Below are positions 34,913 through 43,069 of a DNA stretch of 64,000 nucleotides, piece after piece. The first letter of the stretch is position 1. The number at the start of each line of letters is the position of its first letter. Location: assembly GCA_963721345.1 (NCBI GenBank), contig CAVRIT010000001.1:372001-436000 (forward strand). Direction: 5' to 3'. Both the position numbers and the translations under genes were made by a program. The notes beneath the pieces are model-generated. The model had not been told where the DNA came from. It did not search any database and saw only the letters and a program-made list of their open reading frames with translations. This DNA comes from JACDAN01 sp963721345. GTDB lineage: Bacteria > Actinomycetota > Thermoleophilia > Gaiellales > Gaiellaceae.

Positions 34913-35281
34913 GTGGCGGAAAAAGTCCCGGATTTCCAGGCATATCGGGGAGAGGGTGAGCCGCGCTTCGCGAACGACGTGGAGCTCGAGTGCGCCAAGC
35001 TTCTCGACTACTACGGCATCCCCTGGGCCTACGAGCCACACACCTTCGTGCTCGAGGAGGACGAGGACGGACGCGTCATCGAAGCGTTCAAGCCTGATTT
35101 CTTCCTACCCGAGCAGAACCTCTACCTCGAGTTGACGGTGATGAAGCAGTCCCTCGTGACGCGCAAGAACCGGAAGCTCCGCAAGCTCCGGGAGCGGTAC
35201 CCGGAGGTCAACGCCAAGCTCTTCTACCGGCGCGACATCGAGCGCCTGGCCCAGCGATTCAGACTCGACCTCGCCTCCTAG
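34913..35281 (+). CDS. PD-(D/E)xK nuclease-like small protein
   Basis: A 122-aa soluble protein. FKPDFFLPEQNLYLELTVMK has the PD...ExT spacing of a PD-(D/E)xK nuclease core. FANDVELECAKLLDYYGIPWAYEPHTF before it resembles the helix and strand of Vsr/HJR-like folds. KNRKLRKLRERYPE after it is typical of the final helix. It starts at GTG 34913 behind the -10 box. Its stop touches the conserved N-terminus of HPRT, a pairing whose meaning is unknown. Confidence 0.65.
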   Translation: MAEKVPDFQAYRGEGEPRFANDVELECAKLLDYYGIPWAYEPHTFVLEEDEDGRVIEAFKPDFFLPEQNLYLELTVMKQSLVTRKNRKLRKLRERYPEVNAKLFYRRDIERLAQRFRLDLAS

Positions 35282-35817
35282 TCGACCACGCTGAGCGCGT
35301 CGGCGACGTCTACCTCTCGCAGGAGGAGATCGAGGCGCGGGTCGCGGAGCTCGGCGAGGAGATCGCAGCCGACTACGAGGGCCTCGAGCCGGTGCTCGTC
35401 GCGTCGCTGAAGACGGCGGTCGTGTTCGTCGCCGACCTCTCGCGCGCCCTTCCGATCCTCCACAACCTCGATTTCATCGCCCTCGCCGGCTACAACGGCA
35501 ACGGGGGCGGCGGAGGTCAGGTCCGGCTCCTGAAGGACCTCGACACGAGCATCAACGGCCGCCACGTCCTGCTCGTGGAGGACGTCGTCGACACCGGCCT
35601 GACGCTCAACTACCTCGCGAAGACGCTGCAGCTCCGAGAGCCTGCGTCACTGGCTGCAGTGACCCTCCTCGATCGTCCCTACCGCCGCCTGGTCGAGGAT
35701 CTTCCGGTGCGCTACGTGGGCTTCACGGTTCCGGACGAGTTCTTCGTGGGCTACGGCTTCGACTTGGACGAGCGGTACCGCAACTTGCCGGATCTCCGGC
35801 TGCTGAACCCCAGGTAG
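35281..35817 (+). CDS. hpt: hypoxanthine phosphoribosyltransferase (start codon unclear)
   Basis: About 178 aa. The PRPP-binding loop reads LLVEDVVDTGLTLNYL, and DLSRALPILHNLDFIALAGYNG and FTVPDEFFVGYGFDLDERYRNLPDL are HPRT hallmarks. It salvages hypoxanthine and guanine with PRPP. Recognisable homology begins at VYLSQEEIEARVAELGEEI, upstream of the first GTG (35392). Between the previous stop and that point there is no ATG, GTG or TTG in frame. GTC at 35281, directly overlapping the upstream TAG, sits where a start is expected. Either a rare start, an error, or a short form from 35392 is used. Confidence 0.85.
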   Translation, partial: VDHAERVGDVYLSQEEIEARVAELGEEIAADYEGLEPVLVASLKTAVVFVADLSRALPILHNLDFIALAGYNGNGGGGGQVRLLKDLDTSINGRHVLLVEDVVDTGLTLNYLAKTLQLREPASLAAVTLLDRPYRRLVEDLPVRYVGFTVPDEFFVGYGFDLDERYRNLPDLRLLNPR

Positions 35818-35825
35818 CGCCCGCG

Positions 35826-35831
35826 TAGAGT
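35826..35831 (+). promoter_or_regulatory. -10 box TAGAGT in front of the nucleotidyltransferase
   Basis: TAGAGT stands 6 nt before an in-frame ATC at 35838. The spacing equals that of the leaderless ATG/GTG starts elsewhere in the window, which suggests ATC (or a miscalled ATG) is the start. Confidence 0.45.
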
Positions 35832-35837
35832 CACGGC

Positions 35838-36622
35838 ATCTCCCGCAGCGAGAATCAGCTCGAGGGACTCGAGCCCGCGCTCTCCGAACGCGTCGTCACG
35901 CGGCTCCTGGCTCTGGAGCCGGAGACGACGGCCGTGCTCGTCATCGGGAGCTACGCCAAGGGTACGGCGACTGAAGCGAGCGACCTCGACCTCGTCGCGA
36001 TCACATCGGCGCCCCGTAAGGCCTATCGCATGTGGTTCGAGGACCGACCCCCTGACGCACCGCTGCATGTATCCGCCGGATCGAAGACCGCGGACGCCTG
36101 GCGGGCGAGCGCCACGTCACCGGCACGTTGGTCGTTCGGTTTCCCGGCGATCCTCACAGCGTCGTACGTCTGGACGCTCGACAGCACGCCGACGGTCTCG
36201 GCGACGATCCGTCACTGCACCATCCCGCAGCCGAGCCCGAGCTCGAGGACTTCGTCGAGTTCGTGCTGAAGGCGAAGCGCTGCGCGCAGAGCGCCGACGA
36301 GATCGGACTGCGCTGGTTCGCGCAGAGCGCAGGGGCGCTGGCGCCGACAGTGCTGATCCCGCTGAACGACGAGCGGATCGTCTACGACCGACGCGACGCG
36401 CTCGACGCGGCCCTGAGCCTCGACGCCGCACCCGATCACTACGGGTCGGATCTCGCCGTCTGCCTCGGACTCACCCGCGCAACCGCTCTCGAGGTGAACG
36501 CGGCGGTCGCTCGCCTCGGGAGCGAGATCCTCAGCTTCGTCCGCGAGCAGGCGCCCGGCGACGACGTGCCCGCCTACCTCGCAGACGGCACGCTCGAACG
36601 GCATCTGGGCCTGATCGAGTAG
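35838..36622 (+). CDS. MNT-type nucleotidyltransferase domain protein (one frameshift, unusual start)
   Basis: About 261 aa if one missing base is restored. The minimal nucleotidyltransferase motif is VLVIGSYAKGTATEASDLDLVAIT (GSxAxG then DLDL), which transfers a nucleotide in proteins such as kanamycin nucleotidyltransferase. The frame breaks near 36095-36105: the second half, ERHVTGTLVVRFPGDPHS to the stop at 36622, is in another frame. No ATG, GTG or TTG precedes the motif; ATC 35838 is placed exactly behind a TAGAGT box. The substrate is unknown. It stands alone. Confidence 0.65.
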
Positions 36623-36643
36623 AGGTCATGTCCATTCATACGT

Positions 36644-36666
36644 CCGGCCGCCCTGTGGGCGGCCGG
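36644..36666 (+). terminator. 10-bp hairpin after the nucleotidyltransferase gene
   Basis: CCGGCCGCCC and its complement enclose a TGT loop, 21 nt after the stop codon. No T run follows. The rest of 36667-36784 has no convincing gene. Confidence 0.5.
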
Positions 36667-36784
36667 GCGCCGTCGGGAGACGACATGTCGCAAGCAAGAA
36701 GCGCGCGAAGCTTGCGACGCGGAAACTATAAAGGCAGTCGTTGCAAAGAGGGGCACTTCTTCTACACCGCAGCGCTCTTCGCTT

Positions 36785-36855
36785 GGGGTCAGGTCTTGCA
36801 CTGCCACACACTCCGATCACCGAGCAGCTGCTGCTGCAATGCAAGACCTGACCCC
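36785..36855. repeat. REPIN-like inverted repeat (GGGGTCAGGTCTTGCA arms)
   Basis: Two 20-bp arms, 36785-36804 and 36836-36855, are inverted copies with one mismatch, separated by 31 nt. The arm sequence GGGGTCAGGTCTTGCA is of the type I recall flanking REP-associated/IS200-like (RAYT) transposases in many bacteria. No transposase is present, so this is probably a non-autonomous copy. It lies in a 261-nt gap between the nucleotidyltransferase and the M23 peptidase. Confidence 0.6.
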
Positions 36856-36883
36856 GGTTCGTGCGGCGGCCGGGCCCTGGCAG

Positions 36884-38062
36884 TTACAGATAGCCGAGCG
36901 GATCGACGGCCGAGCCGTTCACGCGCACCTCGAAGTGGAGGTGCGGGCCGTAGCAATGCCCCGTACAGCCCACGTAGCCGAGCAGCTGCCCCTGTGAGAC
37001 CGCCCCGCCGCCGACGACGAAGCTCGACTGGTGGGCGTAGGCGGTCGCCAGGCCCCCGCCGTGGTCGACAATGATCAGGTTCCCGTAGCCGCCCATCCAG
37101 CCGGCGTAGATCACATTCCCCGCCGCGGCTGCGACGATGGGCGCGCCGTAGCCGGCGCCGATGTCGATCCCTTCGTGCATCCGGCCCCAACGCCACCCGA
37201 AGCCGCTGACGACCGGCCCGCCGACGGGCCAGACGAAGCCCGCTGCCGACGGCGTCGAGTCGCCCGACGAGTAGGTGACGGTCGACTGCGAGGTGCGGAT
37301 CTGCGCAGCCAGCGAGGCGCTTTCCGCCTGGAGCGCCGCGGCGTGAGAAGCGTGCTCCTTCGCGTCCTCGCTGGCGTCAGCGAGCGCGACCCGCTTCTGG
37401 CCGCGCGCCGACGAGAGCCCCTGCTGTTGCGAGACGAGCTGGTTCTTGAGCGACCGCTGCTGCTCGGTTCGGATCCGGACGACCCGTGTGATCGCCGCCA
37501 CTCTCGTCTTGGTCTTCCCCGTCCGCGCCCGCAGATCGCGCATGTGGTTGCGCGCGCCGGTGACGTCCTTCACGACAAGGCGGTCCTGCGCTGCGATCGA
37601 GCTCAAGTAGTCCAGCTGCTCGAGCACGTCGCTGAAGCTGTCGGCGTCGAGGAGGACGTCGAGCGTCGTCGGCTCGCCGCTTTCGTAGATCGCCACCAGC
37701 CGCGCACTCAGCCGCTCGACCGAAAGGTCGTACTGCTTTCGCAGGAACGCCAGCCGCTCCGACTGGATCCGGTAGAGCTCGGCGAGGTGGTCGAGCTTGC
37801 GCTGGTGGAGCGCGAGGTCCTCCTCCAGCGCCACCAGCCGGGTCGAGACGTCTCCGACCTCCGACTCGAGGGTGCGGATCCGCTGGGAGACCGACGCGAT
37901 CTCGGCCGTCAGCTCACGTTCGCGCGCCTGAGCTTCCGCGAGGTTCGACTGCGCCTGCTCGATCCGCTCCTGGAGCGACTGTTGGCGTTCGTACAGCTGG
38001 CCCGAGGCCGGCGCGGCCAAGAGCAGAACGAGAATGAGGCTGCAGACGAGTCGTCGAGCCAT
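36884..38062 (-). CDS. secreted M23 (LytM) peptidase with long coiled coil
   Basis: A 392-aa exported protein of the EnvC type. A signal peptide (VCSLILVLLLAAPASG) is followed by a coiled coil from about 25 to 235, rich in Glu, Arg and Leu heptads. The C-terminal LytM domain begins FVWPVGGPVVSGFGWRWG. Zinc ligands are present: His and Asp in MHEGIDIG and the final HLHFEV, with AYAHQSS between. It probably cleaves peptidoglycan cross-links or activates amidases during division. It is the last gene of the ccm-strand block but separated by 54 nt. Confidence 0.9.
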   Translation of the reverse strand: MARRLVCSLILVLLLAAPASGQLYERQQSLQERIEQAQSNLAEAQARERELTAEIASVSQRIRTLESEVGDVSTRLVALEEDLALHQRKLDHLAELYRIQSERLAFLRKQYDLSVERLSARLVAIYESGEPTTLDVLLDADSFSDVLEQLDYLSSIAAQDRLVVKDVTGARNHMRDLRARTGKTKTRVAAITRVVRIRTEQQRSLKNQLVSQQQGLSSARGQKRVALADASEDAKEHASHAAALQAESASLAAQIRTSQSTVTYSSGDSTPSAAGFVWPVGGPVVSGFGWRWGRMHEGIDIGAGYGAPIVAAAAGNVIYAGWMGGYGNLIIVDHGGGLATAYAHQSSFVVGGGAVSQGQLLGYVGCTGHCYGPHLHFEVRVNGSAVDPLGYL

Positions 38063-38116
38063 AAGAAGCGTGTTCGCGAGCTGCGGAGGCCTCCCTCCCA
38101 GCCTTGCCGCGAGATG

Positions 38117-38464
38117 CTAGCGATCCGGTCGGCCGGACGGAAGTTTTGGCGCGGAAAAGCGCTGCTCGCCACCGTTTTCCGGCGTCTGCGCAGACAACGA
38201 TGCGCCATCCGCGAGGAGGCTCACAGCCTGCTGTCTAAGGGGCTGAACCAGGGCGCGGTAGTCCTCGTCGCTGATCTTTCCCGTTCGGTGGTCGAACTCG
38301 AGGTCCTTCAGCTCCGCGAGGACGCGATCGCGTTCCTCGGCGGCGGCTAGCGCCTCTTCCGGCACCTCGGGCTCGGCCGGCGGATCCGACTCCCGCAGGA
38401 ACGGCAGCGCCACGAACACCACCACGGCAGCGGCGAGCGCGCCTGCGACGAGCAGCTCGATCAT
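38117..38464 (-). CDS. small membrane protein resembling the CcmI N-terminal region
   Basis: A 115-aa protein with one N-terminal membrane helix (IELLVAGALAAAVVVFVALPFL), then an Arg/Glu-rich helix. LKDLEFDHRTGKISDEDY resembles the CcmI/CycH segment that chaperones apocytochrome c. The ATG at 38464 overlaps the ccmF stop by 4 nt, which decides the start and links it to cytochrome c maturation. The TPR part of full CcmI is missing. Confidence 0.75.
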   Translation of the reverse strand: MIELLVAGALAAAVVVFVALPFLRESDPPAEPEVPEEALAAAEERDRVLAELKDLEFDHRTGKISDEDYRALVQPLRQQAVSLLADGASLSAQTPENGGEQRFSAPKLPSGRPDR

Positions 38465-40455
38465 GCCCGGGCGAGCGCGTCGCTTCGGCCGTAGCGCACC
38501 GCGAGCCGCCGCTGTTCCCGGGCATCCGGCCACATGGCGATCAGTGCGCCGCCGAGGAAGACGAAGCCTGCGATCCAGATCAGGTTCACGAGCGGCTTGA
38601 CGAGCACCTTGAGGAACACGCCGTCAGCGCGAATCTGCTCGGCGATCAGGAACAGGTCCTCGCCGGTTAGGCGGTCGGATCGGATCGCCGCCTCGTTCGA
38701 TACCTGCTGCTCGGCGAAATACCGGTTCTTGCCGGGACGCAGCGTCCCGAGCCGCTCTCCGTCGCGCCGGACGTCGACCAGCGCGCGCACCTCGATCGCG
38801 TTCGGCCCACGCTCGCTCGTCGCGCCGCGGTAGGTCAGCAGGTAATCCCCAGCCCTCATCGACTGGCCGACCGCGAGCCGCTGTTCCCGCGTGGTGTCGT
38901 ACGCGCTCGAGCCCACGACGCCGATCGCAAGCAGCACGATCGACGCGTGGACGACGTAGCCGCCGTAGCGCCGACGGTTTCTCCCGACAAGCTCTGCGAA
39001 CGCAGCGAGCCACGAGCCCCCGGCGAGAGCGCGCCGTGCGCGTGTTCCGCGGGCGAACTCGAGCCCGATCGAGGCGAGCACGAACGCGCAGAACGTGTAC
39101 CCGACGAGCCCGGCGACCGACGACCCGGCGCCGAACGCGAGAAGCACGACCCCGGTGGCCAGCGCCACGCCCGTCGGCCATGCGAAGGTCCGCCCCAGCC
39201 CGCGCAGCGACGCGCGGCGCCAGGCGATCAGCGGCCCGATCCCCATCAGCAGGAGCAGCGGCAGCCCGAACGCCTTGAGGAAGAAGTTGTAGTACGGCGG
39301 GCCCACCGTCACCGGCTCGCCGCGCAGCGCCTCGGTCAGGATCGGGTAGGCGACGCCCCAGAGGATCGTCAGGCAGAAGGCGACCAGCAGCAGGTTGTTG
39401 TAGAGGAAGGTCGCCTCCCGGGAGATCGGCGACTCGAGCCGCGTCTTCGACCGCAGCAGCGGCAGGCGGGTCGCGATCACCAGCCCCGAGAAGACGATCA
39501 CGAGACCGATGAAGCCGAGGAACCACGGCCCGATCGAGCTCTCCGTGAACGAGTGGATCGAGCTGAGGATGCCGGAGCGCGTGAGGAACGTCCCGAAGAG
39601 CGCCAGTGCGAAGGCGCCGACGACGAGCAGGACGTTCCAGATCTTCAGCATTCCGCGCTTCTCCTGGATCATCACCGAGTGCAGGAAGGCGGTCGCCGCC
39701 AGCCACGGCATCAGCGCCGCGTTCTCCACGGGATCCCAGGCGAAGTACCCGCCCCAGCCGACCTCGACGTAGGCCCAGTGCGCGCCGAGCAGCTGGCCGA
39801 AGCCGAGGAACATCCAGGCGACGAGCGTCCAGCGGCGCGTGACGACGACCCAGAGCTCGTCGGAGCGACGGGCGAGCAGCGCGCCCATCGCGAAGGCGAA
39901 CGGAATCGTCAGCCCGACGAACCCGAGGTAGAGAAACGGCGGGTGGGCCAGCATGTACGGGTTCTGGAGGCTCGGGTTCAGTCCCAGGCCGTCGGCCCGA
40001 GCGGCCTGCGTCGCGAACGGGCTCGCGATCACGACGAGCAGGAACGAGAAGAAGAGGATCACGCCGCCGAGCACGGGTACGGTCCAGGCGAGCAGGCTCC
40101 GGGCAGCCGAGCGGCGGGCCAGGAGGACGGCGATGGCGGAGAACCCCGTCAGGATCAGCAGCCAGAGCAGGAGCGAGCCCTCCTGGCCGCCCCAGAACGC
40201 CGAGATCGTGTACGGCCGAGGCAGCTCGAGGCTCGTGTGCCGCCAGACGTAGACGAGCCCGAAGTCGTGGCGCAGCATCGCGGTCAGCAGGACTACGGAA
40301 GCCACCAGGGCCGCGAGGAACGAGGCGAGGATCGCGTTCTCCGCCGATTCGGCCAGGCGCGCGCGGCGGGTGCGCGCCGCGTAGACGCCCGCGATCAGCG
40401 CATAGACGGCCAGCCCGAGGCAGACGATGAGCGCGGCGCGCCCCAGATCGGGCAC
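38461..40455 (-). CDS. ccmF: cytochrome c heme lyase subunit CcmF
   Basis: A 664-aa polytopic membrane protein with at least twelve helices. The heme-handling tryptophan-rich WWD-type motif reads GWGGYFAWDPVENAALMPWL, and FWGGQEGSLLLW is the conserved second site. Conserved His residues flank these. CcmF accepts heme from CcmE and attaches it to apocytochrome CXXCH. The gene follows ccmE directly (40456) and overlaps the CcmI-like gene. Other ccm genes (A-D, G, H) are not in the window. Confidence 0.93.
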   Translation of the reverse strand: MPDLGRAALIVCLGLAVYALIAGVYAARTRRARLAESAENAILASFLAALVASVVLLTAMLRHDFGLVYVWRHTSLELPRPYTISAFWGGQEGSLLLWLLILTGFSAIAVLLARRSAARSLLAWTVPVLGGVILFFSFLLVVIASPFATQAARADGLGLNPSLQNPYMLAHPPFLYLGFVGLTIPFAFAMGALLARRSDELWVVVTRRWTLVAWMFLGFGQLLGAHWAYVEVGWGGYFAWDPVENAALMPWLAATAFLHSVMIQEKRGMLKIWNVLLVVGAFALALFGTFLTRSGILSSIHSFTESSIGPWFLGFIGLVIVFSGLVIATRLPLLRSKTRLESPISREATFLYNNLLLVAFCLTILWGVAYPILTEALRGEPVTVGPPYYNFFLKAFGLPLLLLMGIGPLIAWRRASLRGLGRTFAWPTGVALATGVVLLAFGAGSSVAGLVGYTFCAFVLASIGLEFARGTRARRALAGGSWLAAFAELVGRNRRRYGGYVVHASIVLLAIGVVGSSAYDTTREQRLAVGQSMRAGDYLLTYRGATSERGPNAIEVRALVDVRRDGERLGTLRPGKNRYFAEQQVSNEAAIRSDRLTGEDLFLIAEQIRADGVFLKVLVKPLVNLIWIAGFVFLGGALIAMWPDAREQRRLAVRYGRSDALARA

Positions 40456-40851
40456 TTAGCGCTCTTTCTTCTCAGCCGTGTACTTCGAGGGGCACTTCGT
40501 GACGAGGGTGCCCGGCGCTCCCACGAACGTCCCGTTGCGCAGGCGGCCCTTCAGCGAGATGTCACGCCCCGTGCGGAACATCTCGGGCACGGAGCCGCGA
40601 TAGACGACCGGAACGGTCGCCGTCCCGTTGACGTCCCTCAGCCGGAAGCGGAGCCCGTTCCCGCGTGCGTCGCCCGTCACCCGGCCGACGACCTTCCCGA
40701 CGAGCGAGACCTGGCCGGTGCGTCCTTGCAGCTCGCTCGGTCGGAGCTGCGGCGTGCCGCCGGCTACGGAGGTGTAGACGAGGAACACCGCGAGCATCGC
40801 GGCGATCCCGAGCGCGATCACTAGGCGTGCTGGAGAGGCGCGTCGCGCCAT
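40456..40851 (-). CDS. ccmE: heme chaperone CcmE, Cys variant
   Basis: A 131-aa membrane-anchored OB-fold protein. One N-terminal helix is followed by strands including LVGKVVGRVTGD and VPVVYRGSVPEMFRTGRDISLKG. CcmE normally binds heme covalently through a His in an HxxxY motif. Here the corresponding place reads CPSKY, so a Cys replaces the His, as in the CxxxY type known from some archaea and Desulfovibrio. The ATG 40851 is 6 nt behind a TAGACT box. Confidence 0.88.
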   Translation of the reverse strand: MARRASPARLVIALGIAAMLAVFLVYTSVAGGTPQLRPSELQGRTGQVSLVGKVVGRVTGDARGNGLRFRLRDVNGTATVPVVYRGSVPEMFRTGRDISLKGRLRNGTFVGAPGTLVTKCPSKYTAEKKER

Positions 40852-40857
40852 GCCCAG

Positions 40858-40863
40858 AGTCTA
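40858..40863 (-). promoter_or_regulatory. -10 box TAGACT of the ccmE-ccmF-ccmI unit
   Basis: TAGACT on the minus strand is 6 nt before the ccmE ATG, so the ccm transcript probably starts on its initiation codon. Confidence 0.55.
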
Positions 40864-40874
40864 GCCCTGGCGCT

Positions 40875-41120
40875 CTAGGAAGCTTCGCGAGAGGGCGCTG
40901 GGCGCCGCCCCGGGATCCGGTAGCCGTGGTCTTCGCAGAGCGACCCCGGCTGGTCCTCGGTCAACGCGTCGCAGTAGCCCTTGCCGTACGCGGCGCGCAT
41001 GAACGCCGCGACGATCTCGAGATTCCACTCGGAGACGTCACCGGCCTCGCGCCACAGATCCATCAGGCGCATGTCGATGTCGAGCTCGAGCAGATCGATT
41101 CGGGATGGGCGCTTGGCCAT
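40875..41120 (-). CDS. conserved small hypothetical protein
   Basis: An 81-aa protein without membrane segments. It is mostly helical (RIDLLELDIDMRLMDLWREAG, AAFMRAAYGKGYCDAL), with two Cys near the C-terminus and a basic tail. The start is ATG 41120. It faces the endonuclease-like gene across a 43-nt divergent gap. I do not recognise a domain. Confidence 0.6.
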   Translation of the reverse strand: MAKRPSRIDLLELDIDMRLMDLWREAGDVSEWNLEIVAAFMRAAYGKGYCDALTEDQPGSLCEDHGYRIPGRRPAPSREAS

Positions 41121-41150
41121 GAAAAAAGCGTAGGCAGGGCATCGGACGGC

Positions 41151-41156
41151 TACGGT
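41151..41156 (+). promoter_or_regulatory. -10 box TACGGT for the endonuclease-IV-like gene
   Basis: TACGGT lies 7 nt before GTG 41164, matching the leaderless pattern. Confidence 0.4.
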
Positions 41157-41163
41157 CCACGGT

Positions 41164-41988
41164 GTGGGAGAACTGCGATTCGGCCCGGCGCGTGTGCCCT
41201 CCCGCGAGTCGCCGGAGGAGGCCGTGCGATTGCTCCTCGAGCGCGGTTACAGCGCCTGCGAGATCGACTTCGAGGGCAAGTTCTGGATGGACTATCCGTG
41301 GGCGGAGCGCTTCGGCGAGCTGGCCCGCGAGAACTCGATCGTGCTGTCCGTCCACGCCCCGATCGCCGGCTTCGTCGGCCATGCCGAGCGCGGCAAGAAG
41401 CTGAACATGGCGGTCGGCATGCTCGATCACTCGGCCGGGATCGCCGTCGCCGCGGGCGCCGAGCTCGTCGTCTTCCACCCCGGCTTCCTGCTCGGCCGTG
41501 ACCGGGAGAAGGCGCTCGACGACGTCGTCGACCAAGCGGGCGAGCTGCGCGAACGACTCGAGAAGAAAGGACGCGGTGTTCCGTTCGGCGTCGAGGTCAT
41601 GGGGCGTGTCCGCGAGCTGGGCTCGATCGACGACGTGCTCGAGCTCGCGTCACGCGTGTCGTGGATCCGGCCGGTGATCGACTTCGCGCACATGCACGCG
41701 ACCTCGGACGGTGCGTTCACCGACGTCGAGGCGTTCGCGTCGGTGCTCGAGCGTGCGGATGCGGCGATCGAGCCGGGCGCGCCGTTCCACATCCACTTCT
41801 CGGACATCGCCTACGCCAACCGCAACGAGACGAAGCACCTTCCGTACGGCGAGGGCACGCTACGCGCGGAGCCTCTGGGCCAGGCGCTGGCGCGCTTCGA
41901 TCGCCCGGCGACGGTGATCTCGGAATCGCCGGGCGACGAGAGCCACCAGGCGATCCGTGCGGTGCTCCTCCAAACAGCGATCCCGTAG
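41164..41988 (+). CDS. endonuclease IV-like TIM-barrel protein (Nfo/sugar isomerase superfamily)
   Basis: A 274-aa TIM barrel. The metal ligands of endonuclease IV can be picked out in order: His in LSVHAPIAG, His in VVFHPGFL, Glu in PFGVEVMGR, Asp/His in PVIDFAHMHA, His in PFHIHFSDI and Glu in ISESPG. Endonuclease IV cuts DNA at abasic sites using three metal ions. Similarity to xylose-isomerase-like barrels means a sugar enzyme is not excluded. It lies 12 nt before a cupin gene. Confidence 0.75.
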   Translation: MGELRFGPARVPSRESPEEAVRLLLERGYSACEIDFEGKFWMDYPWAERFGELARENSIVLSVHAPIAGFVGHAERGKKLNMAVGMLDHSAGIAVAAGAELVVFHPGFLLGRDREKALDDVVDQAGELRERLEKKGRGVPFGVEVMGRVRELGSIDDVLELASRVSWIRPVIDFAHMHATSDGAFTDVEAFASVLERADAAIEPGAPFHIHFSDIAYANRNETKHLPYGEGTLRAEPLGQALARFDRPATVISESPGDESHQAIRAVLLQTAIP

Positions 41989-42000
41989 AAAGGAGCTCGA

Positions 42001-42564
42001 ATGGTGCAAGAAGCACGTCTCGAATCCGTTGCGTCCGGCCTCGCGCCCGTCAGTCCCGGCTGGTTCGTCGTCAACGCCCGCGACGCCGCGTGGGTGAATA
42101 ACGAGCGACACGGCGGCGTCTGCATCTTCGAGTCCGACGAGTTCGTCCTCCGTGGTCGTCCTGATCTCGAGGAGTACGTCAAGCCCGGCGCGGGCTTCGT
42201 AATCCGCGTGGTTTCGCCGGGGCAACCGACCGGCGGGTTCCACGCCGAATCGGTAGAGGAGGACTTCCTCGTCGTTGCGGGCGAGTGCATCCTGATCGTC
42301 GAGGACGAGGAGCGGCACCTCAAGACCTGGGACTTCGTGCACTGTCCTCCCGGCACGGCTCACGCGTTCGTGGGAGCCGGCGACGGCCCCTGCGTCATCG
42401 TCTGCGCCGGGAATCGCGACTTCGACGAGGAGACGTTCTGGCGCGAAGACCGGACGTCGGAGATCGCAAGGCGCTACGGCGCAAGCCGCGAAAGCAAGCG
42501 GCAACCGCCTGAGGCCTGGCGAGTCGAGCGTCCGCCGCAATGGCCGGAGCTTCCGTGGAGCTAG
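42001..42564 (+). CDS. cupin-domain protein
   Basis: A 187-aa protein with a single cupin barrel. GGFHAESVEEDFLVVAGE is motif 1 (one His and Glu of the metal site) and HCPPGTAHAFVGAGDGP is motif 2 (His). Both ends are longer than a bare cupin. The ribosome site AAAGGAG stands 6 nt before the ATG. Cupins of this size are often small-molecule enzymes or sensors. The substrate is unknown. Confidence 0.8.
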   Translation: MVQEARLESVASGLAPVSPGWFVVNARDAAWVNNERHGGVCIFESDEFVLRGRPDLEEYVKPGAGFVIRVVSPGQPTGGFHAESVEEDFLVVAGECILIVEDEERHLKTWDFVHCPPGTAHAFVGAGDGPCVIVCAGNRDFDEETFWREDRTSEIARRYGASRESKRQPPEAWRVERPPQWPELPWS

Positions 42565-42571
42565 AGACGCC

Positions 42572-43021
42572 TTAGCGCTCGCGCCAGAACACGCGCTCGA
42601 ACGGCCAGTCCCGCTCGACCCATTCGCGCACTGCCCCCTCAAGCTCGGCGTCGAGGCCTTGCTCCCACGCCTTGCCGGTGACCCAGAGCTTCACCTCGAC
42701 GTCGTGCTCGGTGTCCGGCGGCGGATAGAAGTAGACGCAGCCGATCACCTCTGACTCATCGGGCCGAACGACGGTGTACGCGAAGGACCGTCGATTTTTG
42801 AACTCGACCTCGTGCCAGCCGAGGTCGGCGAGGTTCTCGAGGAAGGTCGTCTCGCTCCAGGGGTCCGGCGTCCCGTCCGCAAGTACGCGCTGATTGATCG
42901 CGGCGAAGTCCTTGGCGACGTCCGTGATGGCAAGCATCCGGAGCGTGAACCGATCGTGCTCGAGCCCCTTCGGCACGTTGAAGTCGTCCGCCACGAGCCG
43001 ACGTGGGATCAACTCGGTCAC
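42572..43021 (-). CDS. GNAT-like acetyltransferase or related hypothetical protein
   Basis: About 149 aa, from a GTG near 43021. VIGCVYFYPPPDTEHDVEVKLWVTG looks like the strand-turn-strand core of a GNAT fold, and FAYTVVRPDESEVIG precedes it. The acetyl-CoA loop is not clearly visible. The frame is open further upstream but with shadow-like composition. It converges with the cupin gene, 8 nt apart. Confidence 0.55.
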   Translation of the reverse strand: MTELIPRRLVADDFNVPKGLEHDRFTLRMLAITDVAKDFAAINQRVLADGTPDPWSETTFLENLADLGWHEVEFKNRRSFAYTVVRPDESEVIGCVYFYPPPDTEHDVEVKLWVTGKAWEQGLDAELEGAVREWVERDWPFERVFWRER

Positions 43022-43069
43022 GAGGAGATGATCGCGGACCTCCGACTGTCCTGAACGCGTACTAGATGT

